Shown piece after piece: positions 55,397-64,000 of a DNA stretch of 64,000 nucleotides. Source of the stretch: an uncultured Paracoccaceae bacterium (GTDB taxonomy: Bacteria > Pseudomonadota > Alphaproteobacteria > Rhodobacterales > Rhodobacteraceae). The DNA lies in NCBI GenBank assembly GCA_943787785.1, contig CALSNT010000020.1, positions 128,082-192,081 on the forward strand, given 5' to 3'. The position numbers were made by a program, and so were the translations under genes. Below the pieces are notes generated by a model. That model made no database searches and was not told the origin of the DNA. It saw nothing but the letters and a program-made list of their open reading frames with translations. The stretch's first letter is position 1, and each line of letters begins with the position of its first letter.

Positions 55397-55432
55397 GGTA
55401 GAAAGGGCGGCACAAATGCCGCCCTTTCTACC
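55397..55432. terminator. bidirectional intrinsic terminator
   Basis: Perfect 16-base arms around a CAAA loop: GGTAGAAAGGGCGGCA (55397-55412) and TGCCGCCCTTTCTACC (55417-55432). A- and T-rich bases inside the stem ends serve both directions. It lies between the convergent ends of synthetase copy 2 (55335) and the outer-membrane protein gene (55449), and separates the two transcripts. Confidence 0.85.
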
Positions 55433-55448
55433 GTAAATTCTAATCTTT

Positions 55449-56039
55449 CTAGAAGCGGAAACCAACGCGCAAGCTGATCGTGTTCAGATTCGAACTGTCA
55501 GCACCATAATCGTCAGAGGCAGAGTTCCAGTCGTCATCAATATCGCGCGAAATCACATCCAGACCAACAAAAGCATTTTGTCCGACATCCATTTCGGCAC
55601 CGAAGCCATAGTTCAGGCCACTGAAGCTTCGTGATCCGCCAGCATAGTCGTCATCGTAGCTGCCTACGGACCACCCAACTGAACCATATAGATGGACATT
55701 TCCGACCATGGTACCGATGCGCCCACGGAGGTCGAGCACTTTAACGTTAGAGTAGTTCGTGAAATCGCCACCGTTCGGCTTAGCATCCGCGCCAGCTGGT
55801 TTGGACAGTTCGAACCCGAGCACTGTAGTTCCCATGACATGGTTGTAGCCGACGAAGCCGCCCACCCCGGACCCTGAGATGTCGTAGAAATCGTACTGCC
55901 AAGCTCTGCCGTCGGTGTTGTTAAAAGATAAACCGCCGTAAAAGCCGCTTTCAGTTGGTCCAGCTTCAGCTTCCTGACCAACGGCCAGTACCCCAACCGC
56001 GCTCGCCAAAACCGACTTAGCAATGATCTTCGTGCTCAT
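55449..56039 (-). CDS. small outer-membrane beta-barrel protein
   Basis: 196 residues. Signal peptide (KSVLASAVGVLAVGQEAEA, cut near 26), then alternating amphipathic strands such as FYGGLSFNNTDGRAWQY, VKVLDLRGRIGTMVGNVHLY and LNTISLRVGFRF, ending in Phe as outer-membrane proteins do. Eight strands are plausible, as in OmpW/OmpA-type small barrels (OMP_b-brl). No ligand can be inferred. Flanked by AMP-forming synthetases on both sides; its leftward reading ends at the 16-bp terminator. Confidence 0.82.
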   Translation of the reverse strand: MSTKIIAKSVLASAVGVLAVGQEAEAGPTESGFYGGLSFNNTDGRAWQYDFYDISGSGVGGFVGYNHVMGTTVLGFELSKPAGADAKPNGGDFTNYSNVKVLDLRGRIGTMVGNVHLYGSVGWSVGSYDDDYAGGSRSFSGLNYGFGAEMDVGQNAFVGLDVISRDIDDDWNSASDDYGADSSNLNTISLRVGFRF

Positions 56040-56221
56040 TTTTTCAGGCCCTCACTGAGAATCGTTCCTAGTAGGATGCCCGGTTTGTCGAATTTTGGTA
56101 AGGCGCTTCGCGCCGATCGGCGCGTATTCAGAGAGTCCCTGACATTTTTGCAACTGCAACTTAGCGGCGTTGGCGCACAGACGTCGATCTCGCCGCCGCC
56201 GGTTGCAACGATCAACGCGCC

Positions 56222-57661
56222 TCAGGTACGGTCTGGAACTTTCTCCAGACAAGCGACGCGATCCGGCTTTCCATTGGCCGTACGTGGCATCTTGCCGGTT
56301 TGAAAAAACTTTTCGGGCACCAATGCACCGCCTCCCAATTGCATCAGGCGAATTCGAATGTTGCTCACAATATCCTGAAATATAGTATTTTTATCGATTT
56401 GAAGCATCGCGGTTAGCCGATGTTCACCATCGGCGCGCGGTACAAGAAACGTGATAGCATCACGCACGCCATCGACGGCTATGATTGCATCATCCAGCGC
56501 GGCCGCGTCTATCTTGATGCCTTGCAAGTTGAACTGGTCAGCGGCCCGTCCGGTCAGTTCAACATCCCCCTGATGCGTCAGGCAACCGTAGTCGGCTGGA
56601 TAGAAGTAACCGTGACGAAATGTGGCGGCGGTTTGGCCGGGGTCGCTCAGGTAGCGCTGTCCAAGGCGGTCATTGCGCATGCGAATCTGGCCGGGTTGCC
56701 CGGCAGGAAGCGGGTTGTCTGCTTCGTCGACAATCTGAATTTCGGTCTCTAATCGATGCTGAGTTCGGACGATCTTATCGCCGTTCCGAGAAAGGACCGT
56801 CCGCAGGATCGGGCCCGTCTCAGTTGCACCATATAGACTATCAACCGCGTTGAACCTGTCGAACAATTGTTCCGCCAGATTGTCACTTATTCCCCCTCCA
56901 CCTATGCATACTTGCGGCATTAACCTGTCACTCTCTGCCGAGGTCAATGCAGTGCGAATTTGTGCAGGCGATGCAAAGACGCGCGTCACATGCGCTTTCT
57001 GCCAGAATACGGGATCTGCGCTGCGGACGATTGTTCCAGACATATAGAAGGCTGAGAAAACGCGCTGCATGAACGCAGCCGAAGTAATGCCAAACAAACA
57101 GACCATGCGGGTTTGGGATTCAGGCAACAACGCGGCCTCAACTTCTGATCGACGATGCAGAGCCTGAAATGTCAACGGTACGAATTTTTTCCTACCTGTC
57201 GTGCCGGATGTTCCGAAAATCAGCCACTCATCTTGCGGCGACGCGCACCCCGGGAAGTCCTCAATCTGGGCCGTTGGTGCACCCTTCGGCGGCACTGACC
57301 AAGTTTCGTCTATCAGCGCAAACAGATCTTCGCCGAACAGCGGCGCATCTTTGGTTTCAAAACAATGTGAGATTTCAGGCAGCAACCGCGTCAAGGTATC
57401 CGGGCTGGGAAATATCATTCGACACCCCAACAGGCCGCTTGCCAGTGTGCTGGCAACTACGACTGCTGGATCAGCACTGCTGAGCGCGATCAAAGACGCT
57501 GGCCCGACTCCACTAGCGACGAAATGCTGCGCATAGCTGAAAGAAAGCGCCCGCAATTGTTGAAAGGTCATCGTCGTTTCGTCGTCCATCAATGCTGGAA
57601 TGGACGACGAGGCATCGCGCCCGCCCAAGATGACAAATGCAGGGTTTTTGACGTTGTCCAC
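56222..57661 (-). CDS. AMP-forming synthetase/ligase, copy 3
   Basis: 479 residues. P-loop IFGTSGTTGRKK (about 148-159), YGATETG, the ribose motif as YPADYGCL (Asp present), hinge LTGRAADQFNLQGIK and C-terminal Lys465 in ANGKPD. Clearly a distant paralogue of copies 1 and 2: the three share only the family motifs. Upstream (57662) the intergenic DNA has no gene until the IS5 relic. Substrate and acceptor unknown; no carrier protein is nearby. Confidence 0.85.
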   Translation of the reverse strand: MDNVKNPAFVILGGRDASSSIPALMDDETTMTFQQLRALSFSYAQHFVASGVGPASLIALSSADPAVVVASTLASGLLGCRMIFPSPDTLTRLLPEISHCFETKDAPLFGEDLFALIDETWSVPPKGAPTAQIEDFPGCASPQDEWLIFGTSGTTGRKKFVPLTFQALHRRSEVEAALLPESQTRMVCLFGITSAAFMQRVFSAFYMSGTIVRSADPVFWQKAHVTRVFASPAQIRTALTSAESDRLMPQVCIGGGGISDNLAEQLFDRFNAVDSLYGATETGPILRTVLSRNGDKIVRTQHRLETEIQIVDEADNPLPAGQPGQIRMRNDRLGQRYLSDPGQTAATFRHGYFYPADYGCLTHQGDVELTGRAADQFNLQGIKIDAAALDDAIIAVDGVRDAITFLVPRADGEHRLTAMLQIDKNTIFQDIVSNIRIRLMQLGGGALVPEKFFQTGKMPRTANGKPDRVACLEKVPDRT

Positions 57662-58051
57662 GCGTAGCGTCTCCTCCGTGCGCCGAGCTTCTCAAGCACC
57701 ATAGACGTTGGAATAATCACAGATCAAATGACAGGTCCATTTGTCGGAAACGAGCGGTTTGCCCTATCACCGCTCTGAAGCAGTGATAGCGCGTCGGATC
57801 GTCGCTCATAAATAAATCCGGCATGGCACTGAAAACTCTCAGCGTTAGCAAGGTGCGTGTTTTGTTTGACCAATAGCCATCTCCGTTGGATTGCTGTCCT
57901 TAATCGAAGCTGCAGCATTGGTCACATCGGGGCTCTCAGCCGTTATCTGAGGCTTTTTGTCGGATGACCGGTTTGGAGCGACCTTCGAACGTTGCTCTAT
58001 AGACTCCATCTGCGATGCCATCATGATTCAAGCGCGGCAGGCGGACTATCT
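57662..58051. other. intergenic region upstream of synthetase copy 3
   Basis: About 390 bases between the start of synthetase copy 3 and the IS5 relic. I see no coding signal; it should contain the promoter of copy 3. Composition is less GC-rich than the chromosome around it, consistent with imported DNA. Confidence 0.5.
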
Positions 58052-58310
58052 ATGTCGCACCTATTCCGGCTCGACCTACAGCACCTGAAAGGCATCCAGC
58101 ATTTGTTTCCCAGGCCGCGCGGGCGGGATGCGCCGCCCGAGTATGGAACGCACAGAACACTTAACAATCGGGTCGTCAGTTGGTCCCACCTAGGCGTGTT
58201 TGCCCGCATCTTCCAGGCACTGGCGCAACCAGGTTTGGGCGACGAAACCAACCTCGACGTCAGTACTCATCTGGAAGAACGCCAAATTGAGACACAATAC
58301 CGACGTCGGG
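58052..58310 (+). pseudogene. IS5-family transposase relic
   Basis: A short fragment in one frame keeps the start and middle of an IS5-group transposase: MSHLFRLDLQHLKGIQHLFP, then a jump to GRDAPPEYGTHRTLNNRVV, then SWSHLGVFARIFQALAQPG and DVSTHLEERQIET (equivalent to the DATHLKAHRT segment with the first catalytic Asp). The HTH part between is deleted and the C-terminal two thirds are missing. It marks an old insertion at the right edge of the synthetase island. Confidence 0.65.
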
Positions 58311-58371
58311 TGCGTTTGCTTCAGCCTTCCGTTATAGTCTGTATAAATCCAGTAATCTTCGGACACCCCCA

Positions 58372-59187
58372 ATGCCCACCCTTCTACGCAAACCTGTGGC
58401 CTCTGCCGGCTTGGTCCACGACATCACCCCAGACTCCGCCGGTTGGTCCTATGTCGGCTTCGCGCTTCACCGCCTGTCTCCGGGTGACCTGGTTACGAGC
58501 ACCACCGACGATACCGAGGTCATTCTTGTCCTCGTCGAAGGTCACGCAACAGTCAGCGGCGCGGGGCAGCAGTTTGGCATCCTTGGCGACCGCCTCGACG
58601 TGTTTGAGCGTACCCCACCCCACGCCGTCTACATTCCGAACGGGTCCGAGTGGTCTGCCACCGCGACCACCGCCTGCACGCTGGCCGTCTGTTCGGCCCC
58701 CGGTCATTCCGGGCACGAGGCGCAGGTCATCGGCCCCGCCGGAATATCGTTGGAGGAACGTGGCAAGGGCACCAACACCCGCTACATCCATAACATCGCC
58801 ATGGAAAACCGAGACGTTGCCGACAGCCTTTTGGTCACCGAAGTGTTCACACCGTCAGGGTACTGGTCCTCCTACCCACCGCACCGGCACGATGAAGACA
58901 ATTTCCCCGACATGACCTATCTGGAGGAGACCTACTATCACCGGCTGAACCCGGAACAGGGCTTCGGTGTGCAGCGGGTGTTTACCGAGGATGGATCGCT
59001 CGACGAGACCATGGCCGTGGCCAACCACGATGTCGTGTTGGTCCCGCGCGGCCACCACCCGTGCGCCGCGCCCTATGGATACGAGATGTACTATCTAAAC
59101 GTGATGGCCGGCCCCTTGCGAAAATGGCGCTTTGGCCAACCACCCCGGATCACGATTGGATTGCGCAGCGGGATGCCCAAGAGGTGA
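58372..59187 (+). CDS. iolB: 5-deoxy-glucuronate isomerase
   Basis: 271 residues. Cupin-type protein with LVTSTTDDTEVILVLVEGHA and metal-binding histidine/glutamate cluster SSYPPHRHDEDNFPDMTYLE, then YLEETYYHRLNPEQGFGVQR and VLVPRGHHPCAAPYGYEMYY. These match IolB, which isomerises 5-deoxy-D-glucuronate to 5-dehydro-2-deoxy-gluconate in myo-inositol catabolism. No other iol genes are in the window, so it is separated from the rest of the pathway. The gene start is 61 bases beyond the IS5 relic. Confidence 0.94.
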   Translation: MPTLLRKPVASAGLVHDITPDSAGWSYVGFALHRLSPGDLVTSTTDDTEVILVLVEGHATVSGAGQQFGILGDRLDVFERTPPHAVYIPNGSEWSATATTACTLAVCSAPGHSGHEAQVIGPAGISLEERGKGTNTRYIHNIAMENRDVADSLLVTEVFTPSGYWSSYPPHRHDEDNFPDMTYLEETYYHRLNPEQGFGVQRVFTEDGSLDETMAVANHDVVLVPRGHHPCAAPYGYEMYYLNVMAGPLRKWRFGQPPRITIGLRSGMPKR

Positions 59188-59415
59188 CCTGACGGCTGAG
59201 TGCTTGGGCGCAGTTGGTCTGGAGCCGATGCTAGTCAAGCGCGCAAACCGTCGCCCGGAACAAGGCGAAGCCGCCGGGCTTGCACCCAGATAACACCAAT
59301 TTCTGCTTCAAGCCATTAACGCCGCGTGTCGTGGAGAGCGATATCGTGCCAAACTTGACGGCCTACGCGTCCGCGCCTAGCCAATGGAAATCATACGCCA
59401 AAAAAGGCCGACCCG

Positions 59416-60022
59416 ATGCACCCTGACACCTCCGCCATCATTGTCATCGATATCCAAAACGACTTCTGCCCCGGCGGAGCGCTCGCCGTAGCAGACGGAG
59501 ACTCCATCGTCGCCCCTGTCAACGCCCTGCTCGCAGACTTCCCGGTCCGCGTATTTACGCAAGACTGGCACCCGGCGGGCCATTCCAGCTTTGCCAGCAG
59601 CCACCCGGGGCAAGACCCTTTCAACGTCACCGAAATGCCCTACGGCCCCCCAGGTCCTGTGGCCCGACCACTGCATCATCGGCTCAGACGGTGCCGCCTT
59701 CCACGCCGGGCTGAACACCGACGCAGCCGACCTGATCATCCGCAAAGGCTTCCGACCTCAGATCGACAGCTATTCCGCCTTCTTTGAAAACGACCACTCA
59801 ACCCCCACTGGGCTAGAGGGCTACCTGCGCACAAGGGGTGTCACTGACCTTACCCTGGTCGGGCTGGCCACCGATTTCTGCGTCAACTTCTCGGCCGTCG
59901 ACGCCGCCCGCCTGGACTTCTCGGTCACCGTCCGCCAGGACCTCTGCCGCGCCATTGACCTCGACGGATCGCTGACCGCCGCCCGCGACGGGATGCGCGC
60001 CGCCGGAGTGACACTGGCCTGA
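59416..60022 (+). pseudogene. pncA: nicotinamidase gene with one frameshift
   Basis: Two frames together give a normal PncA of about 200 residues: IIVIDIQNDFCPGGALAV (catalytic Asp), FTQDWHPAGHSSFASSHPG (metal His residues), then after the shift QVLWPDHCIIGSDGAAFHAG, and GLATDFCVNFSAVDAARL with the nucleophile Cys. The break is a run of six Cs at 59646-59651 where five would restore the frame. PncA deamidates nicotinamide to nicotinate, the substrate of the next gene. With a single homopolymer error the gene is probably functional in the organism. Confidence 0.85.
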
Positions 60023-60088
60023 TCGCGCCCCGCTGGACAACCCCCGCCCCGCTTGTTCTAACAAACGCGCCCCAACGGAGCGCGCTAA

Positions 60089-61373
60089 ATGGACATCGCC
60101 GCCCGCGTCTGGAACCACAAATGGAAGATCGACCCAATCGTGCGGTCGCTCATCGACACCGACTTCTACAAACTCTTGATGTGCCAATCCGTGTTCCGCA
60201 ACAAACCCGACACCCAAGTCACCTTCTCCCTCATCAACCGCTCCAAGGACGTGCGCCTTGCCGATCTGGTGGACGAGGGCGAGTTGCGCGAACAACTCGA
60301 CCACATCCGCTCCCTTTCTCTCACACGCGGTGAAAGCACATGGATGCGCGGCAACACATTCTACGGCAAACGCCAGATGTTCACGCCCGAATTCATGGAC
60401 TGGTTCGAACAACTCCGCTTGCCCGCCTACCACCTCGAAAAAGTGGACGGCCAATACGAACTCACGTTTGAGGGCTCATGGCCCGAAGTCATGCTCTGGG
60501 AAATCCCCGCCCTTGCCGTCCTCATGGAACTACGCGGCCGCGCTGTCCTCCAGAAAATGGGCCGCTTCGAGCTCGAGGTCCTCTACGCCCGCGCCAAAAC
60601 CAAAGTCTGGGAAAAGGTCGAAACCCTCCGCACCGTTCCCCGACCTCAAAATCGCCGACTTCGGCACCCGGCGCAGGCATTCCCACCTCTGGCAAGACTG
60701 GTGCGTGCAGGCCATGTCCGAGGGGTTAGGCGACAAATTCACCGGCACCTCCAACTGCCTCATCGCCAAAAACCGTGACCTCGCAGCCATCGGCACCAAC
60801 GCCCACGAACTGCCCATGGTCTATGCCGCACTCGCCAAAACCGACGCCGAACTGCTGCAATCCCCCTACGACGTGCTGGCCGACTGGCAGGCCGAACACG
60901 ACGGCAACCTGCGGATCATCCTGCCCGACACCTACGGCACCGAAGGGTTCCTCAAACGCGCCCCCGACTGGCTCGCGGGCTGGACAGGGATCAGGGTCGA
61001 TAGCGGCGATCCCGCGACATATGCGGAAACGGCGATCAACTGGTGGAAATCGCGCGGCGAGGACCCGACCCAGAAACTGGTCATCTTCTCCGACGGGCTC
61101 GACGTCGATAAAATCGTCGACCTGCAAGCGCAATTCGCAGGGCGGTGCAGGGTCTCTTCGGCTGGGGGACCATGCTGACCAATGATTTCCGGGGGCTGAC
61201 GGACGGCGACGCCCTCGCGCCCTTCTGGCTGGTGTGCAAGGCGGTCTCGGCGGACGGCCCGACCGTGAAGCTGAGCGACAATCCGAACAAGCCATGGGGC
61301 CGGAGGCGAGATCGCCCGGTACAAGCGGGTGTTTGGTGTGGGTGAGCAGGTTGGGGTTGAGGTTGTGGTTTAG
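60089..61373 (+). pseudogene. pncB: nicotinate phosphoribosyltransferase gene with frameshifts
   Basis: Joined frames give about 430 residues: [52 protein letters not shown] (phosphoribosyl site), [33 protein letters not shown] and [11 protein letters not shown]. Breaks I can place: an extra C in 60638-60641, and missing Gs near 61144, 61291 and 61308. With these the frame runs to TAG at 61371-61373. PncB makes nicotinate mononucleotide and directly follows pncA, a two-gene NAD salvage unit. The stop overlaps the end of the convergent OLD-like gene by three bases. Confidence 0.85.
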
Positions 61374-63143
61374 GTAACAAACTTTCTTAGTGAAGAGAAT
61401 AATTCCAATAACTCGTCCGGAATGTCGGTTCTGGAAAGGCAACTTATGATGCCCCAAAGGAGTAACATTAATTCCATCGGATTCTCGCAGTACTGAATTA
61501 ATTCGCGAAATCGCCTGCTTTCCCGGAATCATAAAGAACCTGCGTTGGTCCCATTGCTGGTCAATACGTCTTAGCTCGTCTTCGGTCAGCGTCGAACCAT
61601 GAACAGCGCCTTCAGAGGACCTTTCGAAAATGCGCCGCATCTCAGAGTACTGTGCAGACACATAGTGCTTCATGTCATCCGAAAATTCATCCAAGATTTC
61701 CGCCGCGTTGCAACTATATTTGCAATCCACGCCTCCACGTTTGATCTTTTCCGTTATTCTGCGAGTTGCGGCAACATCAATAGCAGAAGGCACAAGCAGA
61801 TAATTCTCGACTTCTTTTCTTTGCAAAATATGCGAAATCGAACACACTGTTGAAAGATCGTTCTCTATGGCGCTGCACTCTTCGTCAGAGCGATAGTCGC
61901 GATCAAGAATGCAGGCCGATTCTGGACGAAAGCCCAATGCGGTTTGGAACCCTTCCACAAGGTGTTTTACTTTCTGTGGATTGAATCCGTTCACAGGAAT
62001 GATTGCGAACTTGCTTCGTCGTCCAACGTCCGGATATCCAGCTAGTACAGCCAACCGCCCCAAAATTTGGTAATCGTTGCCCTCAAGGAATACAGTTTTC
62101 CCAGTTTTGGATATTTGGGTGAGAATAGGGTTCAAGTTTGAACCTAAAGCGGAAAACACCGTGGAAAGCTGACTCGCATCTTTTACTCTTGCCGCACGTT
62201 TTTTCTTTTTATCAACGACGACAATCTCTTCGAATTCCGCTTCTGATAAGATCTCGGTCGAGTGTGTGGCGATCAGGACATCGGAATCCATCTCCCGCAA
62301 GATACTCAACAACTGTCTTTTAAGGTCTGAGTGCAGGTAGATGTCTGGTTCGTCGATTAGGAATATTGATGCTTTCTCGGAGAATACAATATAGGTTAAC
62401 ATCTGGCACCAGACTTGGAATCCAAAACCAGCCCAAAATAGTTCTCTGGGAAGTCGCTGTTCTGGGCAATACATGAACAGCCTTAGCCTCCCGTCGACTA
62501 CCTCCAATTCTGGAAATTCTATATCCATTCCTGGCCACGTACTCTGAACAAGGCTACGAAATTCATTGAACATATCGGGAAAGTGATACCAAATATTCCG
62601 GAAGTTTCTAGCTGCCCCATAGCTATTCAACGCCAACCTTGCGGCTTCCTGTTCATATCGGATTTCTTTGTGTTCAACTGGCCCAAGTATCGGGACAAAT
62701 CCGATTGAACAATCAAAATTTCGCCGAAAAAGTTTTGGTGTATTGCACGCCAGCCCATTTGCCGTCTCAGGAATCATCACACAGGATCCCGGCTCGGCAA
62801 AGAACAGTATCAGCTTATTCTTATTCGATAGTGTGAACGTGACAACGGCGGGATCGGTATCATTATAGTTATGGAATATATTTTCATCGGCCACTGAGAG
62901 GCCTGCAAGAGAAACTCTATGGCCAAAATCATGGCCATTCGGCCCCTGGACCAACTCCGCGCGTTTCGCGGATGCGCGCCTTATTGCGGGTTCCAGAATG
63001 CGAAATGCTGTTAGGATCGTTGATTTCCCGGCATTATTGGGTCCAACGATGATATTGAGCTTCTTGAGTTGGATTCTGAAGTTCAAGAATGCCTTGAAAT
63101 TCTGTAAGCTGACCTCAACAGAACGAGTTCTATCGGAAATCAT
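61370..63143 (-). CDS. OLD-like ATPase-TOPRIM nuclease (one frameshift near the end)
   Basis: 590 residues after removing one base in the four-C run 61452-61455 (plus strand); the corrected end reads DIPDELLELFSSLRKFVT and stops at 61370. Without correction the frame runs on antisense through pncB. N-terminal ABC-type ATPase: Walker A GPNNAGKST (34-42), Walker B FLIDEP (about 261-266), H294 in ATHSTE. TOPRIM-like domain: Glu354 in FLEG, CILDRDY (Asp414, Asp416) and ENYLL (446-450), the last also typical of DUF4435. OLD and PARIS-type proteins are antiphage ATPase-nucleases. No helicase partner (GajB) is adjacent. AT-richer than neighbours, so probably acquired. Confidence 0.75.
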
Positions 63144-63222
63144 GGCTGAGCTTTGCAGTTAATAAATTCCAGTGAATGATAATCTCTGAGTGGTTTCAGC
63201 ACAACGCTAAATAAAAATAGGT

Positions 63223-63639
63223 TCATTCCACCCGCCCCCTCAGGCTCTTAACCTCCCCCCGCACCTTCTTCGCCTTCAGCCGCCGTTCCACCGACCCCTT
63301 CGTGGGTCGCGTCGGTCTGCGCTTCTTCGGCACCACCGTCGCCCGCTGCACCAGTTCCGCCAGCCGCTCCCGAGCGATCTCTCGATTCCGGGCCTGCTGC
63401 GGGTGTCCTTCACGAAGATCACCACCTCGCCGGCCTCCGTCCACTTCTGCCCCGCCAGCCGCCGCAGCCGCTTCTTGACCGGTCCGGCAGGTTGGGGGAC
63501 CGGCGGCGGCGGCAAACCGCAGCTCCACCGCCGTGCTCACCTTGTTGACGTTCTGCCCGCCGGGGCCGCTGGCGCGGACGAACTGCTCCACCAGCTCCCA
63601 CTCCTCAATCCCGATCTGATCCGTCACCCGCAAAACCAT
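63223..63639 (-). pseudogene. arfB: peptidyl-tRNA hydrolase ArfB gene with compensating frameshifts
   Basis: 139 codons from ATG 63639. The catalytic GGQ loop is intact: RASGPGGQNVNKVSTAVELR. The C-terminal basic tail QARNREIARERLAEL and KKRRPTRPTKGSVERRLKAK is in the same frame, but residues between about 52 and 80 only make sense in another frame (VKKRLRRLAGQKWTEAGEVV, then IFVKDTRS), so two or more opposite indels surround that stretch (near 63497 and 63400). ArfB frees stalled ribosomes by hydrolysing peptidyl-tRNA. If the indels are real the middle of the protein is scrambled; if they are errors the gene is normal. Confidence 0.8.
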
Positions 63640-63722
63640 CGCGACCCACCTGCCATACACGTGCCATACGTTACGCCGACGCTTTGCCGACGCAAAGCCG
63701 ACACCCCGAATTTCCCAACGAA

Positions 63723-63749
63723 AAGGGCCGCCGGATAACGGCGGCCCTT
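63723..63749 (-). terminator. intrinsic terminator of the right-edge transcript
   Basis: AAGGGCCGCCG (63723-63733), GATAA loop, CGGCGGCCCTT (63739-63749). On the minus strand the stem is followed by TTTTCGTT, so it terminates leftward transcription coming from the small ORF at 63813-63875. Confidence 0.75.
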
Positions 63750-63812
63750 CGAGTTTATCAGAAGATGGGGCCAGTTAGGGCTGGGCCCAATCAGAGATGT
63801 TTATCCCGGATT

Positions 63813-63875
63813 CTACCCCGGCGAAACGGTCCCTCTGACTGTCCTCACACCAATCTCCAAAGTCACTCTTGACAC
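63813..63875 (-). CDS. candidate 20-aa leader peptide or small RNA
   Basis: GTG at 63875 is preceded by a perfect AAAGGAGG seven bases away, and opens a 20-codon frame (MSRVTLEIGVRTVRGTVSPG) ending TAG. A TTGACA -35-like element lies further upstream (about 63937) and a strong terminator follows at 63723-63749, so a transcript of roughly 190 bases is plausible. It might be a small protein, a leader or a regulatory RNA. No family recognised. Confidence 0.4.
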   Translation of the reverse strand: MSRVTLEIGVRTVRGTVSPG

Positions 63876-64000
63876 TGGACCACCTCCTTTCAGTTGTTAC
63901 CGATAAGGCGACGTTGCCCCCAGATGTTGCGTTTGTCAAAGATTTTTACGCAACACGTGCGGTCAATTTCCCGACAATGATGCGGAACGGTATCAGCGCC

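Noticed and set aside
57992..58915. Long rightward frame over the IS5 relic and iolB
   Set aside because: Only the part at 58052-58310 resembles a transposase; the remainder is out of frame with iolB.
60726..61369. Extension of the OLD-like frame through pncB
   Set aside because: Created by a one-base shift at 61452-61455; the other frame gives a natural C-terminus and stop at 61370.
1..64000. CRISPR arrays, tRNA or rRNA genes
   Set aside because: No spaced direct repeats, cloverleaf-like sequence or ribosomal RNA signature was recognised by eye.

Overview
The window looks like a chromosomal segment of a Rhodobacteraceae (Roseobacter-group) alphaproteobacterium. The grounds are high GC, typical small family proteins (DUF2125, DUF2794, a TIGR03862-type flavoprotein), two TRAP transporters with fused permeases, a monomeric NADP isocitrate dehydrogenase and a dihydroxypropanesulfonate (DHPS) catabolic operon. 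I saw no rRNA, tRNA or CRISPR array. These assignments rest on reading protein motifs by eye, not on database searches.

Layout. 1-10.4 kb is housekeeping: partial pmbA, a DUF2125 protein, enoyl-CoA hydratase, flavoprotein, DUF2794, NlpC/P60 and M17 peptidases, an Hpt-like protein, carbonic anhydrase, a gene-poor stretch with three candidate small ORFs, then asd. 10.5-15.7 kb holds an MFS transporter and a split capsule-export module (KpsT and KpsE-like leftward; KpsM and a glycosyltransferase rightward). 15.8-19.7 kb holds an SDR, an IclR regulator, a GMC oxidoreductase and TerC. 19.8-29.9 kb is a rightward sulfonate operon: TRAP binding protein, fused DctQM, hpsN, hpsO, hpsP, comDE, then an ETHE1-like/rhodanese fusion and a diaminopropionate ammonia-lyase-like gene.

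29.9-41.5 kb is a leftward block: TAXI-type TRAP transporter, carbon-nitrogen hydrolase, Orn/Lys/Arg decarboxylase, ATP-grasp ligase, C45-type hydrolase and class III aminotransferase. The hydrolase, decarboxylase and ATP-grasp genes carry many single-base frameshifts but keep recognisable protein sequence in alternating frames. 41.9-49.2 kb holds monomeric IDH, a TauABC-like importer, a GntR regulator and a FAH-family hydrolase. 49.6-52.0 kb is an IS91-family element with its own tyrosine recombinase. 52.2-57.7 kb is an accessory island with three divergent AMP-forming synthetases around a small outer-membrane barrel. 58-64 kb holds an IS5-family relic, iolB, pncA and pncB (both frameshifted), an OLD-like ATPase-nuclease (frameshifted near its end), arfB (frameshifted) and a short leader-like transcript.

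How genes work together. The TRAP-hps-com operon can be read as uptake of DHPS, oxidation to sulfolactate, and decarboxylation of sulfopyruvate to sulfoacetaldehyde; the sulfolactate dehydrogenase and Xsc steps are not in the window. The 29.9-41.5 kb block suggests import of a small acid or amine, amino-acid decarboxylation, ATP-dependent ligation and amide hydrolysis, a pathway I cannot name. The frameshift clusters at 32.2-37.5 and 59.6-63.6 kb must be resolved (assembly error or real decay) before gene loss is concluded.
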